Shown: positions 20,301 to 24,688 of the stretch, in pieces | Position numbering within the stretch: position 1 is the first letter of the stretch | How the letters are laid out: every line of letters begins with the position of its first letter | DNA from: Pseudorhodoferax sp. Leaf265 | GTDB taxonomy: Bacteria > Pseudomonadota > Gammaproteobacteria > Burkholderiales > Burkholderiaceae_C | Direction of reading: 5' to 3' | Assembly (NCBI RefSeq): GCF_001422365.1 | Contig: NZ_LMMT01000002.1 | Coordinates: 1-64,000 of the forward strand | DNA length: 64,000 nucleotides | Program-made: the position numbers and the translations under genes | Notes under the pieces: model-generated | The model's input: only the letters and a program-made list of their open reading frames with translations | Database searches by the model: none | What the model was told of the DNA's origin: nothing

Positions 20301-23300
20301 CGAGCACGATGGGCTGCGGTGCTGCGGGCGTGACCTTGCGCAGCGAGAAGCTGTAGTCGGACCAGCGGTCGCGTTCGTAGGGGTAGCCGTCGAGCACCAG
20401 GGTGTAGGTGCCGGCCACGGCCAGCGTGGTGTTCTCGCGGTCCGAGAGGCCGGAGCGGCCGAACACGGTGCGACCGTAAGGATCGACCAGGCGCCACAGC
20501 ACGGCGCTGGCACCGCCCTGCGCGAGCGCGTCGAAGAACACCACCTCGCCGGCCTGGGCGTCGAAGCGGTACAGCTGGGCCTGGTCGCCCGGGCGCAGCT
20601 GGCCCTGCACCGTGGTGTCGTAAGCGATGGCCGTGGCCTGCGCCGCATCGAGCAGCCGGAACGCGAAGCTGCCCGTCTGCTGGCCCTGGCCGCGCACGGT
20701 GATGCGGTACTCGCCCGCGGGCAGGTCGAACATGTCGACGTTGTTGTCGACCCAGGCCAGGTCGGTGCTGCTGAGGTTGGTGTTGGGGCCGGTCAAGGTG
20801 ACGTTGAACTGGCCGGGTGCGACCAGCGCGTCCATGAACACGCGGCGCGCCTGGGCCAGGCTCAGCGTGTAGGTGACGCTCTGGCCGGGCACGTCGATGG
20901 TGCCGACCACCACACCCGGGATGCCGGCATAGACGCTGGTGACCGTGGCATTGCGGCCTTCGCCCGAGGCATCGGACAGCGTGCTGGCGCCCGTGGTGTT
21001 CATGGGCAGCCACAGCGCCAGGCTGGTGTCGCTGGCGCTGGGCGCAGTGGTCTGGAAGGCGGTGACGTTGGCGGCGGTCAGCGCGCGGCTCCAGACCCGC
21101 ACCTCGCTGATGCTGCCCTCGAAACCGGAGACGCTGTTGTACCAGTTCTCCATGGCGTTGCCGATGGTCAGCGGCGTGGCGTAGGTGCGGTTGGGCACCG
21201 AGGCTGGCGGCAGCGTGTTGGTCGACTCGGCGGCCTGCACGCCGTCGATGTAGATGCGCAGCTTGCCGTTGGCGCGGTCGACCACGCCGACCACGTCGTA
21301 CCAGCGGTCGGCCTGGATGCTGGCGTCGGCCGTGCGCACGGTGTACTCGCCCCAGTCGGTGCCGATGGACAGGTGCAGGTAGCCGGCGCTGTTGAGCCAC
21401 ATCGAGTAGTTGCGCTGGGCGCCGTCCTGGACCTGGTTGCCCTTGTAGAGCAGCGACTGCCAGGTGGGGTCGAGGTTGTCGGCCTTGAAGCGCAGCTGGA
21501 AGCTCACGTCGCCGGGGATGCTCAGGGCCGGGTCGGCTGCCACGGTGGCGACCTGGTTGCCGTCGAAGTGCAGCGCGGGGTTGGCGCCGTCCGTGCCCCA
21601 TTGCACGCCGGGCAGCTGGGCCACGCCGATGTCGTAGGCCACGGTGCGGTCCACCGGCCGTTCCAGCACGAAGCTGTAGGGCTGGGGCGTGGCGATGCTG
21701 TTGTGGCCTTCGACCAGCAGCGTGTAGCGGCCGGCATAGGGCAGCGCGAGCTCCAGGTTGTCGGTGCCGGGGTTGGCCGTGCCGCCCGTGACCAGGCGAC
21801 CCCAGGGGTCGATCAGGCGGCGTTCCAGGTTGGTGAAGCCCGACGAGCGGCCATCCAGGAAGATGCGCTCCCCGGCGGCCGCGTCGAAGCTGTAGACGGC
21901 CACGCCGCTGCCCGGGTTGAGCTCGCCCTGCGTCACGCTGCCGGTGGACAGCGGCGAGGCCGCCGCGGCCAGGTTCAGCAGGCGGAACTGGTAGGCGGCC
22001 ACGGCCGAGCTGCTGGAGCTGACGGTCAGCGCGTAGTCGCCCGCGGCCAGGTTCCAGACCTGTGCGCCGTCGGTGCTGTAGCTGGTGTTGTAGCCGCCGA
22101 AGCGCGTGCTGGCGGCGGTCTCGGTGCCGCGCGGGCCCTGCAGCGCGATGAACATGTCCACCGGCATGCCGCCCGTGAGCGGGTCGAAGTAGACCGTGGT
22201 CGCCGTGGCCAGCGTGAAGCGCCAGACCTGGCTGCCGCCGGCCGCTGCGATGGAGCCGCTGGTGGGCGTGGTACCCAGGGCCACGGCGTTGCCGGCCGGC
22301 AGGCTGACCGGCGTGTTGCCCAGGCTCACGACCGTGAACGCATAGTCGGTGGCGGGCTGGCGGTCGTTGTCGCCGCGCACCACCAGCGTGTAGTCGCCGG
22401 ACAGGGCCAGCGCGATGTTGTTGACGTCGTTCCAGCCGGAGGCCTGGGTCACGCGCCGGCCGTAGGGGTCGTACAGGGTCCAGCCCAGCACGCCGGTGTT
22501 GCCGACGCCGCCCACGGTGGCGGTGCCGGCGTCCATGCGGATGCTGTCACCGGCCGTGGCGGCGATGCGGTAGACATGGGTGGCCCCGCCCGGGTTGAGC
22601 TGGCCGGCGGTGGACTGGTCGCGCACCACGGCCGTGGGGCTGCTGGCGTCGACGAAGCGCAGGGCGTAGTCGCCCACGGTGGCGCCGGAGCCGTCGATGC
22701 GCAGGGTGTAGCTGCCGGCCAGCAGGTCGAGCACGCCCCAGGGCGAGACGTAGTTGTCGACACTGCCCAGGCCCACGTTGCTCAAGCCGTTGCCGCTGGT
22801 GGCCTCGGTGACCAGGCCGGCCGGGCCGGTCAGCGTCATGAGCAGGCTGTTGTTGGTGCTGCGCGAGTCGATCAGGATGCGGCGCGAAGCATCGAGCGTG
22901 AAGCGCACGACCGCGCTGTCGCCCGGCTCGGCGATGCTGCCGCTGACCGTGGCACCAGCCGCGGGCAGGGTGCCCAGGTCGGTCGCGGGGGCGGCCAGCG
23001 CGCGCAACTCGAAGGCATAGGCGGCGTTCAGCGGCGTGCTGCTGTTGCCGTCCAGGATCAGCGTGTAACGGCCGTTGTAGGGCAGCAGCGGCAGCTCCGT
23101 ATCGCTGCTCCAGGTGCCGATGCGGTTGCCGAACGGGTCGTGCAGGCGCAGGTTGCTGCCACTGGGCAGGGTGACGGTGTCCAGCCACAGCGCGTCGCCG
23201 GCCTGGGCGTCGAACTGGTAGGCCACCTGTTGCGCGCCGTCGGCGAAGGTCCCGTTGACGGGCTGGCCCAGCGGGAGGCTGTCGGCGCGCGAGAGGTCGA

Positions 23301-23754
23301 GCAGGCGGAAACCGTAGTCGCCCGTGGTCTGGCCCACGCCGTCGATGGTGATCTTGTAGTCGCCCGCCGCCAGGCTGAGCGGTGCGTAGGCTGCGGCATT
23401 GCTCTGGCTGTCCAGGCCCTGGGCGTTGACGACCGTGCCGCTGGGGCCGGTCAAGGTCCAGCGCATGTTGCCGTTGTCGGTCTGGCTGTTGAAGGAGACC
23501 GTGGTCGCGTTGTCCAGCGTGAAGGTGTAGACATCGGCCTCGCCCGGGCTGTCGAGCCGCGCGCTGACGGCGGCCACGGCCAGCGGGTCGGCGTCCATGA
23601 GCACGCGCTGCTCCAGTGTCTCCACGAGCAGCTTGCGCTTGAACGGCGCGGCGGCGCGGCCCTTGCGGCGCGGCAACAGGCGCGCGAGGCGGGACAGCGG
23701 GCCTGCACTGGGGGCAGGAAGTTCGACGGCGTTGCGGATGGGGTCGCGGTGCAT
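2323..23754 (-). CDS. Giant multidomain LEPR-XLL-type surface protein with subtilisin and dockerin
   Basis: About 7143 residues. I chose the ATG at 23754 because AGGAGAG lies just upstream; longer frames run into the adaptor gene. A basic N-terminus leads to LEQRVLMDA (47-55), a LEPR-XLL-type motif. Pre-peptidase C-terminal-like beta repeats follow to about residue 2480, interrupted by three LamG-like lectin modules (about 720-930, 1150-1390, 1590-1840). Next come CARDB repeats (about 2490-3490), four Calx-beta-like repeats (3490-3910), another CARDB, a carboxypeptidase-regulatory-like region (about 4355-4510), a Cys-rich hydrophobic island (about 4560-4740), Ig-like Ca-dependent modules, and SdrD B-like repeats (about 5746-6050). 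A subtilase (S8) domain has the complete triad Asp6117, His6159, Ser6345. The tail has SdrD-like and cadherin/tandem-95 modules, a cohesin-like domain (about 6870-6995) and a dockerin (about 7000-7065). Known families imply an exported adhesin or protease; substrate and partner are unknown. The adjacent SecA-like and HlyD genes probably export it. Confidence 0.9.
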   Translation of the reverse strand: MHRDPIRNAVELPAPSAGPLSRLARLLPRRKGRAAAPFKRKLLVETLEQRVLMDADPLAVAAVSARLDSPGEADVYTFTLDNATTVSFNSQTDNGNMRWTLTGPSGTVVNAQGLDSQSNAAAYAPLSLAAGDYKITIDGVGQTTGDYGFRLLDLSRADSLPLGQPVNGTFADGAQQVAYQFDAQAGDALWLDTVTLPSGSNLRLHDPFGNRIGTWSSDTELPLLPYNGRYTLILDGNSSTPLNAAYAFELRALAAPATDLGTLPAAGATVSGSIAEPGDSAVVRFTLDASRRILIDSRSTNNSLLMTLTGPAGLVTEATSGNGLSNVGLGSVDNYVSPWGVLDLLAGSYTLRIDGSGATVGDYALRFVDASSPTAVVRDQSTAGQLNPGGATHVYRIAATAGDSIRMDAGTATVGGVGNTGVLGWTLYDPYGRRVTQASGWNDVNNIALALSGDYTLVVRGDNDRQPATDYAFTVVSLGNTPVSLPAGNAVALGTTPTSGSIAAAGGSQVWRFTLATATTVYFDPLTGGMPVDMFIALQGPRGTETAASTRFGGYNTSYSTDGAQVWNLAAGDYALTVSSSSSAVAAYQFRLLNLAAAASPLSTGSVTQGELNPGSGVAVYSFDAAAGERIFLDGRSSGFTNLERRLIDPWGRLVTGGTANPGTDNLELALPYAGRYTLLVEGHNSIATPQPYSFVLERPVDRTVAYDIGVAQLPGVQWGTDGANPALHFDGNQVATVAADPALSIPGDVSFQLRFKADNLDPTWQSLLYKGNQVQDGAQRNYSMWLNSAGYLHLSIGTDWGEYTVRTADASIQADRWYDVVGVVDRANGKLRIYIDGVQAAESTNTLPPASVPNRTYATPLTIGNAMENWYNSVSGFEGSISEVRVWSRALTAANVTAFQTTAPSASDTSLALWLPMNTTGASTLSDASGEGRNATVTSVYAGIPGVVVGTIDVPGQSVTYTLSLAQARRVFMDALVAPGQFNVTLTGPNTNLSSTDLAWVDNNVDMFDLPAGEYRITVRGQGQQTGSFAFRLLDAAQATAIAYDTTVQGQLRPGDQAQLYRFDAQAGEVVFFDALAQGGASAVLWRLVDPYGRTVFGRSGLSDRENTTLAVAGTYTLVLDGYPYERDRWSDYSFSLRKVTPAAPQPIVLGQSLDEQAQRTAGRNGGGAVAISSTQYVEIDGAATNLAGQMTVEAWFRIDRPSTGTWTELFVKTDGDSSRQYGVWINANGQIYAEATDLNNDSRGITSAAGLVPNVAGGQWQHVALVLDRANSQMRLLLNGAEVVSGYLSPQASLQLADALRLGRNAEGHVGHEGYSVSVDELRIWNVARSNAQIAAGMAANLQGNEAGLAALYRFNEASGTAVVDATGAAGAGGRIVRLADELPGLVVGRIDAPGQVKTYTFTLASARAIYLDNFTHRHDLNWRLTGPTVNIGTSLYGADSTNSYNLLQLPAGTYTFTVDGAGAAVGEFAFRLVDAAAAQQPVALDAEVQTRLEPGAMARLFTFQASAGQRLFLDLLAYTGTQPAWRLLDPTGAQVFGINWAADVDTFTASRTGTYTLILEDYTAAGSAASERDVRFAVRTVQDQTVPLVLGTSQVRPPQWVAGPEGAGSAVQLGDGRELEVSASAALDLTGNFTIEAMVRLDSYSNGWMPVVSRGSDYNHQTFGLWIGTQGQIYLDSHQLGSTNPDYPFDQVWNVGSANGAVSLNAWHRLSASVNRSTGAVAIYVDGNQVASAQLQYYQDGPASSQPGAKLFVGATELTDRTPLYGAVADVRVWNTARTAAQIGATQSTTALAGNEAGLVLLLPISGGSGSTLAVQGSAAGGLAARVQSVHADLPATVVEGRIAQPGQRVLYQLSVAQDTRVLFDTLTANSAFTWSLLDEGGGVVAKVNGEALQNRRLRDADSANSSSSLMLLRAGRSYTLVIDADGQNTGDFAFRLLNLTNAEAIAYDQTIAYPAEPANATRLFSFSGVAGQQIVLDELAWSGGNWPYWRLYDPFGNQIHESYFYSDSPTLTLARTGTYVLAIEGQIDQRGVTRPSFQVHLAGTVTPPALPTGTALTFTAGVATVNGTSTAVDTPAVYTFTLAQPRRIYIDTLNPSTNNAYYKIWNLSSPAGTVAERWAYDTDGPNQRSYYDLPASDYAFSVRTPYDWALTPFAFKLIDIDAVAQTLTPGTAVSGTLAQANSAAFFRFDGEAGTRYFLNATTTTNTGNAYWRLLDAQTLGTVAQGYFNNQGDDLTVPRNGSYILTLEGYFDTAGQSTYGFTLYKDASTTTALTLGSTVSGTLAQPGDMANYSFTLDAAKRLWFDSLTERSDIVWRILDADGIAVFSDRDIRDYTNWYDPFTLAAGSYTLQIDGRVAAAGAFGFRLVDMATATLLTPGTAQSGTLTPGTEVDFYAFNAQAGDSFFFDMVSRTTSQTMYWRLYDPYGQRIWGGTDLQDVDVTQLAYTGRYTLVIEGYPGNTQSANYNVNVVPVLPQTPVALSIGLQPAPNLQVQNLQVSGADGSVHSGGTLNIAWQTTNSGDRALDTAFQERVVVTNAQGQTVVNVLLPYDPAVAGVIGIGQAKARSTQVLLPPGAAGAGLLTITVITDTTNAVLEKGAAGESDNTLQATVNSTLLVYPDLGVGQLAISPAAGLKAGDQVTVSWRDENRGDAAPANGWADRVVVRNTSTGAVVLDQRVTVPAGSAAIAAGGALARQYVFSWPAGANGVGNFEVTVTADADGAVAEYNATDTAESNNAASTQFTSAPDLTIDGLTVLTTTPVSGGLVDLQWTVRNQGNAPTPTGWFDHIVVTNVDTGTTLLNLDVFYTPTSALAVGGSATRSFQLRLPDGQASVGNIRFTVVADQNASNASGLAETNEGNNQAQVTRAAVLSQAANLVVTDFTAPPTQRSGDTAAFAWTVRNSGNAATPGTAWHDRIVLSADATIGNADDVTVATVARNGALAAGASYTVEWSATVPAGYDGNYRFALVTDVFNTVVEPDAENDNVSALRAALLTPYHADLTVSELSLPANGNGGQSVTVSWRTTNGGDAGTGNTWWYDRLWLSPTGAIGDGSGAILLGNFARSAGALAAGASRVEQQQVTLPNGVSGSFKLVVESDIYNWVAESRFNDNNSAVSATSIVLSEAPSVDLRVQNVAGPATARPGQQQTVSWEIRNAGAGAAAAPWTDHLYLSSNGSLTGAIYLTSFTHQSPLAGNSTTQANTQFWMPDVADGNWRVIVVTDVNNQVYESGAADAETGNSGQAAATTAVAHPDVGATGITVSAGAAAGRASTISWTARNDGSAAAPPDWLERVFLSSNDVLDGNDILLATTTVGSAIDANGVLLRSVQAQLPANLAAGSWRIIVQSDADNALRELTAGEANNLAVSAAFAVAEAPLPNLTVSNVAGPASIRAGQAATVTWTERNLLDEPATGDWSAQIYLSSDNAIGGDILVGSASFTGGLAANGQVARSAEVLLPTTLAPGAWRFVVRTDSANRVLERDELDNAAIAATASTVPAALQLNLVASVAEAAGSFTASLQRNGDLSSALTVALVSSDTSEATVPATVTIPAGQALVNFTVGLPADGIVDGTQLVNIAATANGVLGDNRNLNVTDSNSAALTLTSVLAVQENQGTLTMTVSRNTDAGAGALQVRLNSANTAALRVPGIVTIPAGATSVSFQAQIMDDLEVWGTREVRVNAAADGYTAHAVNVTIADDELPELTMSFSSNQVAEGAGANAVGVTLRRDRPGTYDLVFNVLSDNRDALTVPTRVVIPAGETEVHFNASPVDNTLSGDGSRSVNVFATMLNPAGVELRQNTASNAILVTDDDGPTLSVTLSADSVSELGGAITGTVKRNTATTGDLVVTLSSSDTTEARVPTTVTILAGQDSATFSITPQADSTVDGTQAVTIRASASGFSSGAAGLNVTEGDLPDLLVTEIGQPPSGYAQTRIDLSWTVTNQGLATANGGFRDRVYLSRDDVLSSADRLVAAVIHTSPVPQGQSYTQTASILLPEETGVYRVIVVTDALSSVNEGSERNNVGVSSLPLNVRAPITATVQTAVTQLAVSGEAGQTVVPMTGTATDVRTGQAAANTAVKVMVRVGTVERLLDATTDASGKFSVDFVPLPGEAGIFEIGAGFTGDKDFTVQDSFKLLAIEASVPYIRAMGTNETPLEGSFVLENMGNVPLTGLTAAVEGLASNFQFEVVNLATSLAGDGSVTVNWRLTGHGITDQLVASKGMLVLTTAEGATERLVLDLACIPQTPKLVATPGYLAQGMLMGRQTLVSFEVTNQGAADTGPVTVQLPDFPWLKLVSPAVIDNIAAGGKATVTVALSPTEDNADLIRYDGNIALNARLGGLAMPFQFRAVSEAKGEMRVSVEDQLTYYAEGAPKVAGATVTLTDPYTFDVVATATTDASGTVLLTGVPEGNYILTVNADKHSSYRATKMITAGTTSEQTIFLDRQLVSYSWNVVPVEIQDRYQIKLESTFETEVPVPVITVDALKMPVVLPGVTSTITIKVSNHGLIQAEDVRINVPNDDLFEIVALTNVIDILPAKSSVEVPITIRVKDGVTPEMLAAASLSNGGIGPEGWGSAIVKCLGIDTAYKLRCGPDGRWYSEKTDIKPVLCAMDFNEAAAGQLLSYIGDDFNLLDLGCDALDLLLSCLDADDCLSFFINAACGAIVGGVTAGPWGAAAGAAGALDDLLACLCQILGPIGGGSGTVTGGPSGGGGGWGWWYPGGGYASGSGWSYDIQYVNCRGEPVSALEQQRADEGLMAAVASGAVAPEAIAAVEAHNESRTEQLAALAADGDGILNAEEAGICAQVRISIEQEAVLTRTAFQGTLQIVNGNTGVPLTGVQLVLDIRDEAGNAVNDLFAARGPTLTGLTALDGSGVLAGGATGSAQYLFIPTVDAARNQPTRYTIGGTLSYVEGGQKITVPLVAAQITVYPEARLNLHYFQQRDVYGDDPFTDDVVEPSEEFALGLLAYNDGAGDARNFTITSAQPKIIENEKGLLIDFKIVGTQVGDQAQAPTLTANLGNIAAGQTQVAQWNMTSTLQGKFIDYTATFEHLDGMGDTRLSLIESVNIHELIRSVKANAGDAPDFLANDDPDSDHTPDRLYMNDGSQHVVKTLANAAANRTAAPGALAVTLTADAAAGWGYFKIADPGVGYALDRIVRSDGKVLTLGREVWRTDRSFPESLAGAVRENLLHFIDEGSTGSYTAYYKIDDAVAPRLVEVLPVSPDPATAPVDTVDVRFSEALDLASFSVADLALTREGGDGSNLLAGANGITVTQIGAAADHLYRISGLASFTAGNGLYRLTVNATGIADYAGNAGEGVLTETWGMGDIGPYVLSMAAGPAARHTPLDMVDISFNTALDAASFSASDLRLERDGVVQSLAGATLTLTPLAGNQYRLSGLGAVTGTDGAYTLTLLSTGLLSSGGAAGLGSQSVGWRMDTVAPRVLDVVDLIDTVRKTVVLGLDVELSERVDLATFDYRDIVLTRTVAGIKSGNLIDAQTKVEHLSGNTYRVSGFNWVSGLEGTYEFSVSGAGLADEAGNAGTGEAGQSWLMDFHDPVAASAIKIAPDNGQSSTDMRSNQLNFTLSGQLGEAGLSVRVTDRTTGNEIGYATVDGLNFSIAVQLDAAGIHELRVRTVDAAGNLADAVVSVFVDVVKPTLSEPLLHRDADGNVDRITLNFSEPIDPASLTLAALSLTRDGGANLLAGATLTRVSATQYVLSGLAGRTDDAGSYRFSVAMPQVRDEVGNAGDGSVALSFAGQLASTGSISGVVYDDIDGTGTREADELAQGGWTVFADDNDNGQLDAGEVSAVTDDVTGRYTLSGLSIGTHRIVVVAPSGWTMTPGTQVQVTLGADAPDVTQNFGAFALASLSGTVFDDANANGVRDLEEAALAGRLVLLDANANGVADVGEATATTDAQGGYSFQDLAPATLRVVLFAGDGYLPLLASTVYSPKSGEAFTRDIAAVRPGSISGTKYEDVNGNGQRDAGELGVAGWTIFLDDNGNDALDTGERFTQTDADGHYVFTGLLPGSFRVVELARTGWIQTAPGTVEAGGGHEQALDALLTLPGMVADVEEDLLQAYLNETGMNYDCGCGTFVLEKYTQGQAASHFSKMDTLTDPMLASLTGQGVRVVVIDTGVDTDSSFFGPDSDGDGVSDRIVYQYDFGDGDADANDMIGHGTNVAGVIAGQDAQYSGIATGADLVVLKVFDANSNGYFSKLKAALEWVEANAEAYNIGVINMSLGDGGNWGEAISRYGMGELFERLAARGLVTIAASGNNYYQTGGAMGVAYPGADPAVLSVGAMWAGNFGGPWRFSSGATDYTTAYGRIASFTQRDPDQIDVMAPGARFTSAGLNGGLSTMQGTSQAAAFMSGAAALVQQAAKLLMGRYLTTGEFADLLAKNTYRAVDGDDESDNVANTSAAYNKLDIPKLLRGLQAYAAAGGGSAGGGGQGETPTDGPLSAYSARTLQVTPGATASGQDFGNFRLGQVAGVVYADADKDGQHDAGEAVQAGIQVYLDANDNGSLDQGEQSTVTGADGRFAFQSMGPGNVTLRAVAPTGQTAGNDVPLTVTSGLNQTGIALGLRSVESGAFQAVADEAAVDEDNSVTVNVLANDQISDATGLVLELVGDGPAHGSVALVEGQLVYTPDADFHGSDSFAYSIAGPGGRSSSATVQITVRPVNDLPTLDALPDQQLTEGQTLVLQLQASDVDGDPLRYTLLQAPEGTTLDEATGQLRWTAVALSGPQTVRVQVSDGQGGTAERSFSIGVQLGTLRVSAVQQFAWGFSLRFNDSIDASQFNLYGANPDFTVTGARVGPEFGSVVFDADGKGLTWVRTGAGLEADAYTLTLKSGAQALTSTQRGHLDGDANGQAGGDWAGQFQVGTLPTVRLRLPDFARGPGQAVPATANGGVPITLTTDGTVTSLSFLLKADPALLRITEVRRGSQLPAGATLSVQAAEGGVRIIITSATPLAAGNLQLLSIVGTVSATATLGSAGLMVVDQLMVNGAARPASADAGLVFVGHAGDMDGNGKYEANDVTLAQRLIVRLDNHLPWANDIDFLVVGDVTGDGVFNASDAAMIQQRRMAGAAGTATIPAIPEQPVESTTPTLNLAGTFSNFAVANGGSIGLAAASGDTASRSTAASRDGALLPVALKVVPSAVSQGVVA

Positions 23755-23769
23755 GGTGTCTCTCCTGGT

Positions 23770-23781
23770 GCGCAGCTGCGC
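23770..23781. repeat. Perfect 12-base palindrome before the giant gene
   Basis: GCGCAGCTGCGC sits in the 53-base gap between the adaptor and giant genes, a few bases upstream of the AGGAGAG ribosome-binding site. Its role is unknown. Confidence 0.35.
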
Positions 23782-23807
23782 GTGTCTTGTGTGTTCGGTG
23801 CGGGCGC

Positions 23808-24677
23808 TCAGCCCTTGCTGGGATCGAAGCGGCGCTGCTCGCGCCGGGCCGGCGAGGCGGGCACATCGGGCAGGTCGACGCGGCAGGCGATGCCGGCGGG
23901 AATCTCGGCCTGGGCGTTGGGCAGCTCCAGGCGCACGCCGAAGGTGCCGGAGGCCGCGTCCAGCACCTTGTCGACCACGCGCACGGTGGCGGCGGCGTTC
24001 ACCTTGACGGGCAGCTCGGCCCGCACCTGGCCCTGCTGGCCCACGCGCACATGGGCGTAGGCCTCGGCCGGCAGCACGGCCTCCACGTAGAGCGTGGAGA
24101 TCTCGGCGATGCGCAGCAGCGGCTTGCGCTGCTCGCCCGGGTCGGCCAGCTCGCCCACGTGCACATTGCGTTCGATGACCACGCCAGTGACGGGGCTGCG
24201 GATGCTGCGCAGGCGGATCTGCTCCTCGTTGCGGCGCACTTCCAGCTCGGCCAGGCGGCGGTTGTCGCGCGCATCCAGCAGCTCGCTCTGCGCGAGGCGC
24301 ATCTCGGTGCGGGATTCGTCGTGGTCCTGCTGCGAGACGTACTTCTGCGTGAGCAGCTCCTCGCGGCGCTTGAGTTTCTGCGTGGAAAACTCGAGCCGGC
24401 TCTCGCCGGTCTTGATCGCGCCCTCCATGGTGGCGCGGTGGCGCGCGATGTCCAGCGAGGCGCGCTCCAGCCCGGAGTCCAGCGAGACCAGCACCTGGCC
24501 GGCGCGCACCAGCTGGCCACGCTCGGCGTCGACGCGGTCGACCACGCCGGTGCTGGGGCTGCGCAGCTCGACCACCTTGCGCGGCTCGATCAGGCAGTTG
24601 AACTCTGCTGCCAGTGCGCAGGGGTGGACGGCCCAGGCCGTGGCCAGCACGCCCATCAGATGCATGTTTCGGGTCAT
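23808..24677 (-). CDS. HlyD/RND-type periplasmic adaptor
   Basis: 289 residues from the ATG at 24677. GAGGAG lies seven bases before it and overlaps the stop of the SecA-like gene, so I prefer it to the ATG at 24692. An N-terminal signal segment (about 1-24) is followed by the first half of a lipoyl-like domain (about residues 30-60), a coiled-coil hairpin rich in Glu/Arg/Leu (about 62-140), the second lipoyl half (SPVTGVVIERNVHVGEL), and a beta-barrel with a short C-terminal tail. Adaptors of this type bridge inner-membrane transporters and outer-membrane channels. No ABC ATPase, RND pump or TolC gene is adjacent, so it probably serves the export machine of this operon. Confidence 0.85.
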   Translation of the reverse strand: MTRNMHLMGVLATAWAVHPCALAAEFNCLIEPRKVVELRSPSTGVVDRVDAERGQLVRAGQVLVSLDSGLERASLDIARHRATMEGAIKTGESRLEFSTQKLKRREELLTQKYVSQQDHDESRTEMRLAQSELLDARDNRRLAELEVRRNEEQIRLRSIRSPVTGVVIERNVHVGELADPGEQRKPLLRIAEISTLYVEAVLPAEAYAHVRVGQQGQVRAELPVKVNAAATVRVVDKVLDAASGTFGVRLELPNAQAEIPAGIACRVDLPDVPASPARREQRRFDPSKG

Positions 24678-24688
24678 GGCAAAGCTCC

